Shown piece by piece: positions 24,319-37,203 of a DNA stretch of 64,000 nt. How positions within the stretch are numbered: the first letter of the stretch is position 1; the number at the start of each line of letters is the position of its first letter. The notes under the pieces are model-generated. The model made no database searches. It saw only the letters and a program-made list of their open reading frames with translations, and was not told the origin of the DNA. Source of the stretch: Pochonia chlamydosporia 170 (taxonomy: Eukaryota; Ascomycota; Sordariomycetes; Hypocreales; Clavicipitaceae). The stretch covers positions 744,001 through 808,000 of the forward strand of contig NC_035795.1 of NCBI RefSeq assembly GCF_001653235.2. Direction: 5' to 3'. The translations under genes were made by a program, and so were the position numbers.

Positions 24319-27300
24319 TCAGAATGTTGACAGGCGGAACGAGGGATATCATACCTATGATCTGATACTCAACACATTGCCAAGCTAGTCGCAAGGTTGT
24401 CAGGCGTCAAGAGCTGAGATTAATGTGATGGCAGAAAGGTCAAGACCAAAGTCACTGACTGGTTGTGAGCCGAATGTGGGTAGCCAAAAGTGGCAAGTGC
24501 TTCCTTCCGTTCCTTCTTCAAACATGCAAGTTGGCTGTCAATCGCAATGCCAGTGCTCCCCAAGGGTCAACAATGTCAACAGCTGTCACGTCCCGCATCT
24601 ACCACTTTGAATGTTCATCATGCCTTTCCACAATTTGGTGACAGCTGAGAGAGGGCTGAGTTCAATTCTTGTTTTGCCCAATGTCTCCTCCTCGTGTGTT
24701 CTAGCTTTCTCCAAACTCCACGCCAACAATCGTTGACCACTTCCCACAAGATGGCTGTGCCCCGTATTTCTCCAGACCACACCTAACCCAAAAGCTCACG
24801 AAATGGAACACAAAACTGGTAAGGATAGAAAATTTTCTTGCGCAGACATGGATCCGGGCTCTAACCGGCAGCCAATGTAGTGTCTGCCACGCCGTTTTTC
24901 GCCGGCTCGACAATCTTGAATGCTCTCCACCTTCTGCCAGGTGGACACACAGCTTCCATGTATTCAACGACACAACCTCAGCCATTCGATCCAGTAACGT
25001 TTCTCTTGCTTAACGGTAAACAGAACCCCGGACCACAGTTATTTGACTCCAAAACCTTCTGATTGCTCAGGACTGGTACCCTACCACCAAAAAAGCTATT
25101 CTTCAATTTACAACCGATCGCGTGGCGCGGAGTCGGCCGGTTAAGTTGCTGGCCCTGCTCTCGCTGGTACATCCATGGCGGTTCGCGCCTCCGTCTCCGT
25201 TTGTTCCTCCATACCACCCTTTATCGCGGTTGTCTGGTTGCCGACCTGGTCCTTGGCTCAGCTTAGCCCTCGAAGTTGAGCGCCTCTTGTCTGTAGTCAA
25301 CGCGCCATCCCGCCATAGCCAAGATCAAGTGGATGCTCTTGGGGAAAGGGTAGGTGAGACCCTCCAGCTCATCAGGCCATGATCATTTTAGCAGCCAGGT
25401 AATGGCTGGGCTAGGCGTCAGGGCTGTTTGGCGTGCCCTCTACTTTTCGTACCCTCCACAACCGCGCCAAAGACCTCTCTTTGTATGGATCCTCTATGGT
25501 GTTTTTCTTCCTCGCCAAGCACATTAGCACAATCCCGCTTGAAGAGCCTAGCTTTTTCGTGTCTCAGATCTCCGGGTAGCTGCAAATTGAACCTTGCACC
25601 TCCATACCTGGTATTGAACCCGCACAGATATCCCCTACCCTTCCTGCTTTACGCGCATCTCAATACGGCAAACAGCCAGTGTCCTTGATAGCACACTTTT
25701 TGCTGCAATTTGCGTACACTGCCCATCGAAGAAAAAGTTCACGAGGTTCTTCAAGACCTTCTCAGATGTGCCACTGCCCAACGGCCAAGTCGGCACAATT
25801 TCCAGCTCTTTATTACAGCCTCTTTTACACGAACAAGCTGGTCACAAGGCCACCGCTGTCCCCGATTTGTACCCACATGCGGCTGCGAGTGGCACAGTAG
25901 CTCTTGCGACTTGGGAGCAATGAGGGTTGTTGATCGGCGCCGGCTGTCGGTTTCCTTTGAGAGAGTCAAACCCACCCTGACAGAGCTGGAGCGAGAACTT
26001 TTTTCAGTCTATTTCCTTGTTTGGCCTGACAAGCAAGACCAACTCGACCCCTGGCAAGCTACGAAGACCCAGTGGCTGGTCGGCTTCAATGCCCGAGCAA
26101 TGGTCATCATCAGGATGTGCTAGGCTGTCTCAAAATCTCTGTTCGTATCTGCTCTCAATCAGACCGCTGGCTGTGACGTTGGGCCATGCTGATCAGGACA
26201 AAGCGCACGCCCCTCCCTGGACACTTCCCTCCTCAGGCTTCTTTGCTTCTGTCGAGCTTTGATGTGCAACACCCATCACTGACTTTGTACCTGGCTATGG
26301 CCTAGCCTGGCGATCTCTATGCATGCACGCATGCATGCAGACGCGAAAGCCCCCATTCATTCCACCCAAAGCTGTTCACTCCATAGCTTCCTCGATAGGG
26401 TGCATGCATCACCCCTCCCCTCCAGAGGCCGAACCACGACTGCCGGACAATGCTCGAGTAGGAGATGAGCAAAGATGCCCAACACAGAATCAGGAATGAA
26501 TCATTCATGATTTCCTCGAGAATGTAACGAGCTGAGCAAGAACACATGCCAGCACTTGGCTGAGCGGGACAACTTACCCTGCGTGATCGGTTAATTCCTT
26601 ATCACAAACTCGAGGGACACGGGACTTAGATGGAGGGCCTTGGGGCCAGTCAAGACCTTTCTCCGACTTCACCTTCAGTTTTAGTTCCAATGTCTTTGCC
26701 TCCGTTGCAAGCCACATTGTGGTCTACGCAGAGATGCCCCTTTGTCAGTTACCAACCATCACGAATGAGTGCCGCGTTGACAAGGGCGCTGATGCCGGGA
26801 GTGGGTGCGGATCCAAGCTAACGGAGAAGGCGTTATACAACCCCAAACACAAAAAAAATCTGGGTTAGTCTCGCTGATGAGACTAACACCTCTGGTCTGG
26901 CCTTTCAACATTGACCATGTCGTTGCCTGCTGTTTGGGAGGCTATTTCAGAACAGGCCCAAGCCGCTGGGTCATAACTGAATCATCCCACCGGGCCTGTG
27001 GTGTGTTATCCGTGCTCTTGTGTCAAGTCCAATCGTGTCTGGGCTAGCCGGCGGCTGGTCAACCCGTCCCGCGCAGTGAAAGAGGCACTCGTACCTCACG
27101 GTTCTTCTGCTGGCGCCCTCTTCCTGGAGATGTACGTCACGGCGACCAAGTAAGTTGTCTCTGTCTTGGATGTCTGCCCACACTCTCCAGCGGACCCGGG
27201 CATTTGGAGCGGCCAATCTTGTTCTAGGCGTATAAGAGCCAAGCATCTCCTCCAACGAGCAGCCTTCTGCGCTGTGTTTGTCTTCTTATGCAAAGATTAT

Positions 27301-28207
27301 TGTCTTAACACTTGTTTTCGTCCCATTTTACATTTCAGCGTCCGACTTTACCAGAACTTGGCGGCTAAGGCAGCCCATCCTCTGAGCAGCTCCTGGGCTC
27401 CAATATACCAGGCGTTGGACACTGACTCGGTCTCTGCCTCGTAAGCCACTGAGAGACCCTTGTGTCGTTTCTCTTACACCCTAGCAAGATCGGGCATCTC
27501 GCAAGGGGTCGAAATAATCATGCTGAGGGACTGACAATCGAGGTTTCTGGAATAATTGTCTTTGAGCACGAGTCGTCAAGGCGGTACTTACAGCCCGCTA
27601 AGGTGCAAACCGCGCCGCCTGTCTCGACCTGCCTCGGAGCAACGCAGGTCACCTGCTTGGGCCTTCTCGACATATTGTTGCTGTCCACGGGCTTACACGC
27701 CGAGGCATTAATTCCTATATTCCTGGGTGTGAATCGAAACCACTCGTGGCTCCGCTGATTTCAGAGTATTCCCAAAAGGCCTTGCAAGACCAAAACACTC
27801 ATGCGATGCGACACTACTTTTAAAAAACAGTGCGAAACGCAGAGCCAGTCATAAAAGCTGTCTTTCCCAACATCATTTTGCGCCTATGATTGAGTATAGG
27901 GCATACATCTACATAGGACGAGGTTTCTTATTCCCACTCTGGTTGTTGATTTCGACTGCGGCCTCATTCACAATCCTCACATACCTTAGCGCTCCGGCAC
28001 ACAAACGGATGTGTTTCTTCCACTGCTTAGTTTGCGACTTTGTCCTTCATCCTCGAGCCAATCGTCACACGGTAAACGACAGAATCCGTTAAAGACCTGA
28101 CTGATACCGCTCTTTGGAAGTTGTTGAGGTCGCACTATTTCTCTACACAAGGTGCAACCTTGGCACCCAGCCGTTGAGGACTCAGAAGAGGATTGTTTAT
28201 TCGTGGT
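20817..28207. other. 7.4-kb gene-poor region upstream of the 28.2-kb gene
   Basis: I see no recognisable coding gene on either strand; all open frames are short, overlapping and without family signatures. Contents noted: homopolymers (14 T at 23403-23416; 53 A at 24263-24315), TACCTAGG-type words near 22416 and 24150-24175, and pyrimidine-rich, leader-like sequence from about 24.8 kb onward. One possible leader intron runs from GTAAGT at 27150 to TTTCAG at 27338, with CTTAAC upstream of the acceptor. The region could be a long promoter, a long 5' UTR or non-coding transcripts, or contain lineage-specific genes I cannot recognise. Confidence 0.4.
24263..24315 (+). repeat. 53-nt uninterrupted poly(A) tract
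   Basis: Fifty-three consecutive A residues between GTCTGGC and GGGTCAG. No target-site duplication or adjacent reverse-transcriptase sequence was noticed, so a retroelement tail is possible but unsupported. Exact length may vary with sequencing chemistry. Confidence 0.85.
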
Positions 28208-29318
28208 ATGGACCATACCCGTCGGGGCGGGAGGCAGAATGAGCAACCCGTTCATCAGACTTCACAATCAAGATACACATTACCAGTCCCAGCAACTCAA
28301 AGTAGCCCGACAACGGTTGGTGCTACAGCAGACCGTTACCGCCCGACGCCACTGAATTTATCAACGTCAACCCCGAGAAGCATGGGAGTAGGTGGCAATT
28401 ATAGTAGCTACTACCAGGACCCTCCCTCGGGATACTCTGCTTCCTCAATGTCTTCCACTCTCCTAGCTTACGGCACCGATTATGGAGGGGATACGCGGGC
28501 TCAACAGCCAGCATTCGGTAGCTACAATGCAAGCATGATGATGTACAACGTACCGCCGCAGACGGCAGCACAACAGGAGGTCTATGACACGCAGCAATTT
28601 ACGCCGCGGCCACATGCAGCTATACAATTGATGCCTTCGGACGTCGCGTCAGGCTACTTCGCCTCTGATACATCTGGCGGCGCCGCGACTTCATTATCAG
28701 TGTCAGGGCAAGGCTCAAGCAGTTCATATCAGCCTCACAATACTGCCATAGGTTATCCAAGCAACATGTCTGAATTGCAGCAGTCCGGAGGATCAAACTC
28801 AGGAATATCAGGAGGTCGAGATACAGACGATACAATAACTATGAAGTGGAACAGCTTCCGACGACAAATGGGGACGGTGTTTCGGGATGTGTCTGATGGA
28901 CAGCTTGATAGAGCATCAGGCACACTTTTAGAACTTTCTAGATGGTTCCTACCGCAGGTATCCCAGCTAGGTATGAAGAAAGCAAATTACATTATTAACC
29001 ACTGCTAACAGCTCATTAGGCTTGCATCAAGATGATGCATCTCTTCACCAAGAGAGGCTTGATATTTGGAACGACTTTAATCACGGCTGGCTAGCGTTAA
29101 TGCTTCAGCAAAAACGGCTCATGACTTCAGGACAAACACCCAGCACTCAAAGGCTTATGACTCAAGGTCAAATTGAGGAGATGTGTGATGAACTGATACG
29201 GCTCTGTGATGGGTTGGAGCGCCATGGTCTCGTGGATTACCAGTATGGGGTATGGGAGGACCAAATCGAGGCTGGTATGCATCATTTGAACACGTTTATC
29301 ACCGGACCACCAAGCTAA
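28208..29318 (+). CDS. Conserved fungal protein of unknown function with helical C-terminal domain
   Basis: Two exons, 28208-28970 and 29020-29318, joined in phase by a 49-nt intron (GTATGA...GCTAACAGCTCATTAG); 353 residues. The start is the first in-frame ATG. Residues 1-210 are low-complexity (Ser, Gln, Gly, Tyr, Thr), opening MDHTRRGGRQNEQPVHQ, and probably disordered. Residues ~212-345 form an ordered, helical domain (MKWNSFRRQMGTVFRDVSDG, LHQDDASLHQERLDIWNDFNHGWL, then ELIRLCDGLERHGLVDYQYGVWEDQI). From memory, that pattern recurs in several uncharacterised Pezizomycotina proteins; I know no function for it. No DNA-binding or enzyme motif is seen. It is the only recognised gene in a 14.7-kb block and has 7.4 kb of non-coding sequence upstream, an arrangement seen with some developmental regulators. 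Confidence 0.72.
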
Positions 29319-32300
29319 CCCAGTTGTTGTATGATGTAGCCATAGAGGAGTGCCTTGATCTATTTTCCAAGTAACGAGATGGTCCCCGAAGCAAACGACT
29401 TATCACGTTTTTGGACGTTTGGAAAGTCAATAACCACCACTATACTAGCTCCAACAAGGGGCTATACAAGCTGCAACCCGACAGATACGATCAACGTGTC
29501 ACCGGCATCTATCCCTCTGTTTTTTGCTGCCACATAGAGCTCTGTTTCATTAATTCTTAGGAATCGATGGCGAGCAGGCGACGAGCACGAATCAAACAAA
29601 GTTCCTGATTGCCTGTGGTCATATCGCGGCAGCCACGATTCTCTCGACGCAGAAGGGTTCTCTTTTGCAGTTTCTTTTTTTCTCTTTTTTTTTCATTGGT
29701 CATTACCCGTCAGCGGAAATGGGAGCCATGTCTAGGTCATCATCAGGGAGCATAGCAGCGCGTGATACTAACAGCGCAGGCGCTATAATATAGGGACAAA
29801 TGTGGCGTTGGGAATGGGGAGGGGTGCATGAGAACTGGCCCCCTGTGCATTTTTGTTTGAGATGATGACTTGTTTTTTCTGTTAGGGGGTGTCGAGACAA
29901 AATTAACAAATGTGTGGTTTAGGATTGGGATTAGGCATTGGGCCTTGGCGTAGGATTGTGACGATATCGATGATGCATTTGAATTTACTCGCATATACAG
30001 GGGACAATGGTAACAGCCTTGCATGAAAGGCAGACCAGGTGGCGTACAAGAGATGTTTAGTTGGTGTAGAAACATTTGCGATTAGCTCTTAGAGATAGTG
30101 GCCCGAAGCCCGGACGATTATGGAAAAGTACGGCGAAGCGAAGAGCACAATAATTACCTCAGCCCTCGTCACCTAATGAATCAATAACCTTCCCGGGTGA
30201 ATTCAAGGATGCTTTTGCCAGGATTGCGGACAATCGGCGGGAGTGGGAGTGGATGGACGGGTGGCATGGATGCACATGGGGGACGGAAGGTTTCAGCTCG
30301 CTCCCAAGGCAAGGCTGACTGTCAACCCATTAGCTCAACCAAGGTCATGATGGACCAGGGGAACACAGTGTCATGAGAAGTACAGGTTCCTTGGTTGCCA
30401 CAGGATTTGCGTTCTGCAACTAGGAAGCTTGTTGGAAGAGTGGGTTGTCTGTAAGTGAGATAAGCTGATAGATACTGAACCGGCAAAGTCGTAAACACCA
30501 GACGCGTCTGGTCCAATTCGGCCTCCAGGCACAGGCATGCAACTCCCGTCACCAACAGCCTGCTCACCAGGATGTACTGTAAATTGGGTTGTCTGTGATT
30601 ATCCAGGAATCTAATCACTGTGCGACAATGGCATTAGTAACCGACCAAATGCGATTACTGAGCAGCCATGCAGCACTAGTCGACGACGATTGGTGTGCGA
30701 CAGTCCCGGCTATTTGGGACGGGAACACCAGCAGCCACCACTGCAGCTAGTTCGCCCAGCTCGAAGGACTATGTTGACAGCGTCTGAACCTTTGTTGTTG
30801 ATCATCCAGCTGGTCAGCTATTTTGGGAATTCCGCCGCGCACCGGCTGGTTCCCCCTCTCGGCGATATGGGCTATGGGCGTGATGTATAGGAAACCGACC
30901 GGATCGTTGTGTAAATCGACATGCGGACGGGCCATGTTGGAACTCTGCATTGTGTTGCCCATGGCTTATTTGCGAAAGTTTTCGGACTGTGTAAGCGACG
31001 GGCGGCGTGTCCAGTTACAGCCACAGAGTCAGTCAATAATGAAGCGGAGAGGTCATATGAGTTGGTATTTTTCGGATCTTGTCCATTTTGGCTTCCCTGA
31101 GAGGTCGGGAGGGAACGTAATGCCGTGTGGAAAGCCTGCATATGCTGGCAACCAGATTGCCTGACCTTGTCCTAGTTCGAGATGTGATGAGGTGGGAGAA
31201 TCACCAGAGAGCAAGGGCGTGGGCAAAAGCAACCTAGCTGGTTCGAGAGATTGATTGAATGCCTGCCCTAGCCACTCGAAGCCAATCTTCCTTGGCTTGG
31301 AAAGGCATCATTTGCCGTTTGGAAGGGTGGTGGGCAATCTCAACGCCGCCCAAAAAAAAAAAATCAGAATTCTAAGTATTACGAGAATTCGTGGTCGATA
31401 AGACGGTAATATCACCGCCGTCCAAAGTGCGGTTGCATCCCTGTTCGCAATTGGCAACAAAACCTAGAAATATTGACTCGTTTCCAACAACACCAGACGT
31501 CTTGACAGATGCAAAAGTGTGCCAGCCCCTCCACAGCGAGACGCTGGTCAGACGTAGATCTGGCCTACCACGTCAGTCGCAGGTTGGGCATCGAAATGTT
31601 TTTTGACTTTTCATTCAACCCAGGAAATAGTTGACTTTCTTGGTCCGCCTGCCGTGCAACCAGGGATACGCTCAGGAACACGCAGGGGTTGCAATTCAAG
31701 ACATTCGAAAACTGTTGACCGAATTCTACTCCGGACTCACATTTGTAATGTATGGTACATTATGTCTTTGAAAGTGAGACGCCCCAAAGGCGTGGAGACA
31801 ACAAATCTCATTCCACTGCCAAGCAAGCTGTTGGCAATGTGAAATATCCGCTGGGTAGGGCATTTTAAGGCGGCAAAAAGAAAAGAAAACTTTACCATTG
31901 CAACATATTTTCAGTTGGAACACATCCATTGTGCAACCCAAGTTGACCAGGCTGTGCGTGGGGGCGTACACCAATGTGGCTTGAGAGTGACAGCTGTCAA
32001 TGGCAGTGTAAATTCTTCCCAGCTCGAAGCTGAAGGGTATGCGAGAATGACACTCCTGATCCGCCTTGAGCTATTCACCGTGCAACAGCCACATAGCCTG
32101 GTTGATGAGTGCGACAGTGAAGTCTCAAATGAAACAAAGCACACAAATGGAATAGCACTGTGACAGGAGCCATAACGAATGAGAGATGGGAAAAAGCAAA
32201 TAAAAGCCAAAGGCTATAAATGTTGGCCAATATGGCGGTGGAATGTGGCGGGATTGAAGATATCTGGGTGACAATGCACCTTCGTCGATATGCATATGCG

Positions 32301-35300
32301 AAATCAAGAACACGCACGAGAGACCTGCGTGTGGGCTCAATCTGGACGCCAGAGACCCAGCAAGTTGGGAGCCGGTAACCAATGGCGAGAGATTCAGGTG
32401 TCTTGACACCCGGTTCACTTTGCTTTTTCCGCCTCACAGGTGAGACAAGTGTCTGATGCAGGGACGGCACTGAGAAGTTGGAGGCGGACCAGATCCTCCA
32501 GGATTTAGGCTCCCTGGGTCGTGCGTGAACTCAATGCCGAGGGACGGGACGGAGAAACAAAGTTTTGGTGTTTGCGTTACATATTCGATCAGGCTTCGTT
32601 TCTTTGCAATTGCCCGAGCTGTCAAATGTGCGTCGTTCGTGAATTATTCTCCAGTCTACATACCGCCAGCAAGATATCCATCGCTGGCAATATCGCCGAA
32701 CCGAGTGATTTGATGTTGCCCGTCGTTCAACTTGACAGGATCCTGCTTTGATGCAGTTAGAGCCGTCACAATCCCGGAGACTGAGCAAACCACATCAAAA
32801 ATAGCCTCCAAGTTAACCTGGAGGGTTGGTGGCAAATTTGCTCGGATAGCTTCCTATAGGCTGGTACACACAGGATCGTGGTTTCTTTTGATCCAGTAGT
32901 CACTATTATACACCACTTGAGCGTCCGAACGCCTCGTTCGTCCCGCATGTGTTATCCTCATGAAGCATCGGTGTGTCTATTCAAGACTTGTTTCTGCAGG
33001 TAGCCGACATCAATTTAGTGACCAGTCATTTCGGCTTTTGCAGGGTACGGAATGTAGTTACCTTGTTGCCGGATTACAGTCGCCATTCTTCCAGTCCCAT
33101 GGCAGCCTATTCATTTTCCGGATTATTAAGTGGCTGATGATTTGATTGGCGCCATATGGCAAATGATCGAATGAAGATGTAACCTTTTTGTTGCGCGAGC
33201 TTTGAGAAGACACCTCGGCCTTGCCGTGTTTTGACAAGAGCAGCTTAAACTGTATGTCTTTTCTAAATGAGACCATGCCAAGGACTGGCAGGAGGTCAAG
33301 TACCTAGGGAGTCAGTTGGCTGGTGCTGCCCTACCGAGAGGATGGTGGAAGCAAACCACTTTCTTGCATGCTGCAGCATTGATAGATTCATGACCGCTTG
33401 GTCACATACAAAACGTCTTTGTTGAGAATTTAAACTCAGTATGGGCCGCGCTGTCAGATCGTCTCACCTCATGTGTCAACCAAAGCAGCGGGTCTTGTTA
33501 ATACTCTGTGAATGATGCTGCAGCTGACGAGGAATCACTTCTTATCGGAAGAAGTTAGAGTATGCGCGGGTCATACATGCTACTCAGCCAAACGGTAGCC
33601 TACTTGTCTTTCGCATTGCGGATGGATGCAACGAAAGAGCGAATGGCATTTTGTGTTCTGACGCAATTACGATGTGGTATGTCTGTCCACGGCGTACTGT
33701 TGAGGTGACTATGTCAGCCAACGTTTCATATTCTTCGCACAAATACTCCCGTTTAGGCGAAAGCCAGAAACTGCAACACTTGGGGCGGAAGTGAACCCTA
33801 CAAAATGGTACTCGTCTCCGTGTCTGCTTGTGGTGTTCCGGGGTTTCAGCCACGACGCTGCCACCCGGCTGTGTTTGTTTGAGCCGGAGAATGAGCTTTC
33901 TAGTACCTTTTCTTTTTGTTTTTGTTATTTCCTTTTTTGACATGATCTTTTCCGTAGGACTGTGCCGACTCCGGGCAAAGCACCGCGAAGTGGCCGGTGT
34001 ATGCGTATGCGTTTGGTTCCAGATTGGAACGGTTTTGTGTCGTGATGTCAAGTGCAGCTGGCATGTGCGGATTTGACATGTCAACGGGGATGAGCATAGG
34101 AGCGAAAGGGCGCAAGCGTGCAAGCTTGCATTGTAACTGCCTGTTGCCAGAATCTACATACAAATCTCTGTTGATTAATTGCTGACAGCCTCCTCAGAAT
34201 TTAATGGCTTACGGCAGGAGCTCGGCTATCTACTAGGTGCTTAAGTAGGTAGGTACTTGGGCAACCTTGGGAAAGAAGCTTGGAGCTGCCTTCCTCCAAC
34301 TTCTATGTTGGAAACCATCAAGGTTCCCTCAATTGACATTGAAGCCAAACCGGTACTGCCAGACGTACATGGAGTAGTGAGTGGCCACACAGGCTACTTA
34401 AGCAGATCTTGTTTCCTTGTTTCCTTGTTCGCTTATTCGCTTATTCGCTTGTTCACTCCTTGAAATGAGCCAGGCATTCATGCGTAGACCAAACTTGGGT
34501 CGTCTACTGAGTTTTGAGAATGCTCGTCACCGTCCCACCTTTGGTTGATCAGGAATCGAATCGCCCCGGCGTTTCTTCAACCACCATCGAATCGCATGGG
34601 TATGGGGGCGGCATCACATCAAATCCATCCTATTTCTGTCTGGTTCTGTGGAGGCCGGCACTTGACAGTGGTAAGCTTAGGAACCCGATCGCTACCCTAC
34701 AATATAACCCTTGAGCCGTGGCCAATTCGATGTCAACACTCTTGCGTCTTGCAGTTTCATCATAAAATTGGTGTAATACTGATGTCTACCACGATCATGT
34801 CGACACTATGCGCTTTTCTATCTCTTTGTGTAACTACATGATTGGCTTTGGGCCATATTTACGAGATGGCTTTGCTGGGAGTCGGATGAACAGCAACTAG
34901 TACATCGGTTGACGTTGGTGACGCTACCCGCCAAGCTCAGATGCGCTTAAGCATGCTCACCTCACCACAACCATGAACCAAGCTAAGATTCGAAAACTCC
35001 GCTTTTTGTCTCACGCCAACATCTCTCCCTAACCTCGCACATCGGCAGAGCACGACGTCTCGTAGGACGTTGCATGGAAAGTAACATGCCCGGCAGCAAA
35101 CAGATCTAACTGTCACATCTTCGCACGGTCAAGGTCAAGCAGAGCGTCGTGATTCCAGCCGCCTCGGTCGATGCTTGTAGCTGCAATCCCCAGCTACAGC
35201 GAACTGTTGGACTCTTCTGCGTACCAAGGTAGCTGGATGGTCTTGGCAAATTGTTGATGCCAGATGGTTAATGTCGACAACAGACTACGCATGCAGCGAT

Positions 35301-35502
35301 TTCTGCTACACAAATCGATTTATGAAACCAGCAAGACATGATATGGTGGCGATTGCCACAGATACACCACTTGTCCAGCACTTGAACACTCACATTGACG
35401 ACTGGATATCCATACTCTACCATACTTATCAACAAACTACCTGTACCGAACTTAACAGCCAATAACTCGACGTTGTGCTGCAGTCCGAGAGTTGTAAACT
35501 CT
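29319..35502. other. 6.2-kb gene-poor region
   Basis: No gene recognised. The longest frame, minus strand 33584-34123, has a basic low-complexity stretch but no family features and unremarkable starts. A short A-run lies near 31350, and a TAGGTAGGTAC cluster at 34241-34257 belongs to the dispersed TACCTAGG-type words. The last part must include the promoter of the Zn2Cys6 gene at 35503. Confidence 0.4.
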
Positions 35503-37203
35503 ATGCCTGGCACACCATCCTTCACCGGCTGTGATGCCTGTCACAGACAAAAGAAGAAAGTAAGCACAGTTACACCAAACACCTACACCTGTGCCCCGGC
35601 AAGTTTGCAGAAACGCCATTGAAGTTACAGGGTCGTGCTGTTCCATAAAGGCTGTCTCGAAGCTGACTGCATTCGCTCTGCTACAGTGTGATCTTGCCAA
35701 ACCTGCGTGCTCGCGATGTGCCCGACGGAAAATCCCATGTGTTGGTGCGGGCAGGCGGCGTTTCAGGTTCAAGGACGAGTCCAGCACTCTCCCGTTCAAG
35801 GAAACAAAAATGGTTTCGGTTGGATCATCAGTTACGAATTGGGAGTTTATGGTAGACTGCCCGTTTTTTGTTCCCAGCAACAAACAGACAGCGGCAGCGG
35901 GGCAGTTGGTATCAATTCTCGACGTGACTAACCCTGGCTTTGATGTCTATTGCTATGGGCCGATCATGGGAGATCTTCCTCAACGTATGGGCAATCATCG
36001 TGCTTTGGACGCCGCCATAACAGCATTCAACAATACTGCCAACTGTGCGCCAAAGAATCAGATGACTATCAAAGCACAAAGAAGCTACGGCGCAGCGCTG
36101 AGTGCCCTACAAAAATGCTTGCTAGACCCAAAAACCGCATACACAGCGGATACGCTTGCTGCTATTCACCTCATTATTGTCTGTAATGGATGGATGCAGC
36201 AAAGAGGCGACAAAAATCCAAACCATGGCGAAGGGATACTGCACCTTATGAACAACCTGGTGACCGATAAATCTGGGGACGAATTTCTTCTCAAGTCCAT
36301 TATTACCGCCACCGGAGCCTTGGTAAGTCGTGCCTTGTTTCCCTTGAGATTTTGCGTGCTTTGCATTACCCCAGTGACTGACTGAATTTGGCCGATCGAC
36401 AGATACGCGAAAGCATATTTGACCCAACAATCGATGTACAGCCTTGGATTCGCAGACTCTCTACATTGAGCAAACAGAATAACTCACCAATAGCAAAAGC
36501 AGCCCTGAACAAGTTTACAGCCGCCGGGTTTCCCCTCAAGAGCTCGAGATACGAAACTTTGGCCACACTTCCTGTCATAATCCGCAACCCAGACAACTAC
36601 ATCGAGCAAACAGAGAGCATGTATGACACATTTAGAGACGAATATGCGGAACTGAAAGTGTACGAACAGGAGAAATTCCCAACAGGCAAAGACGACTACC
36701 AAAGCCCGGTAGCGTTCTTGAGCTACATCCGTGCCAAAACCATATTTCAAGAGGCACAGTGTCTAGTTTTGGCCCTCTGCATTGTATTTAATGCATTGCT
36801 GAGCGACTCGCGTCCCGATGATGCCGCTCTGGAAAAGGAGCGCGTTGCCTTTTGTGCCGACGCCGTCATAGCAGCAGAGGAGTGCAAAATCGGACGGCCG
36901 TTTGGAGCTCTTCAGGTGCCCATTGTCACCATTGCCGCGTGGCTATCGTCAAAGGATAACGCACAAAAGGATACATTGTTATCATTGTTGGACGAATATC
37001 AAGGCACCTTTGCGATGCATCATTTTCTGCGACAGGTATCCAAGTGGAAAGATGCACCTAGACGACTAAAGGAGTTGCCATGGTTCCCAATTAGAAACGA
37101 CGCGGTGTGTATCAGTCAAGACGGCACGGGAGACAAAGCAAAGATTGAGAAGAAGGAGGATGCGCCGTCCGAAGAGAACTGCGAAAAGTGTTGCATTTTG
37201 TAG
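35503..37203 (+). CDS. Zn(II)2Cys6 zinc-cluster protein with C-terminal CaaX box
   Basis: Three exons, 35503-35559, 35687-36322 and 36403-37203, all phase 0; 497 residues. Exon 1 ends inside the zinc cluster. Spliced, it reads Cys at 10, 13, 20, 27, 30 and 37 (CX2CX6CX6CX2CX6C), a complete GAL4-type DNA-binding cluster with a basic HRQKKK loop. The rest has the all-helical look of fungal-specific factor domains (TIKAQRSYGAALSALQKCL ... TADTLAAIHLIIVCNGW), typical of short C6 proteins often found near accessory genes. The protein ends EENCEKCCIL-stop. CCIL fits a CaaX prenylation signal, and a Leu last residue favours geranylgeranylation in known systems. That is very unusual for this class. 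Target genes are unknown. Confidence 0.82.

Noticed and set aside
25710..26123. 137-codon frame in the gene-poor block
   Set aside because: Starts with a helix-like stretch but has no signature, no introns pointing to a longer gene and overlapping frames on both strands.
33584..34123. 179-codon minus-strand frame
   Set aside because: Basic low-complexity segment and no recognisable domain; other frames in the same stretch are equally open. Kept only as a remote possibility.
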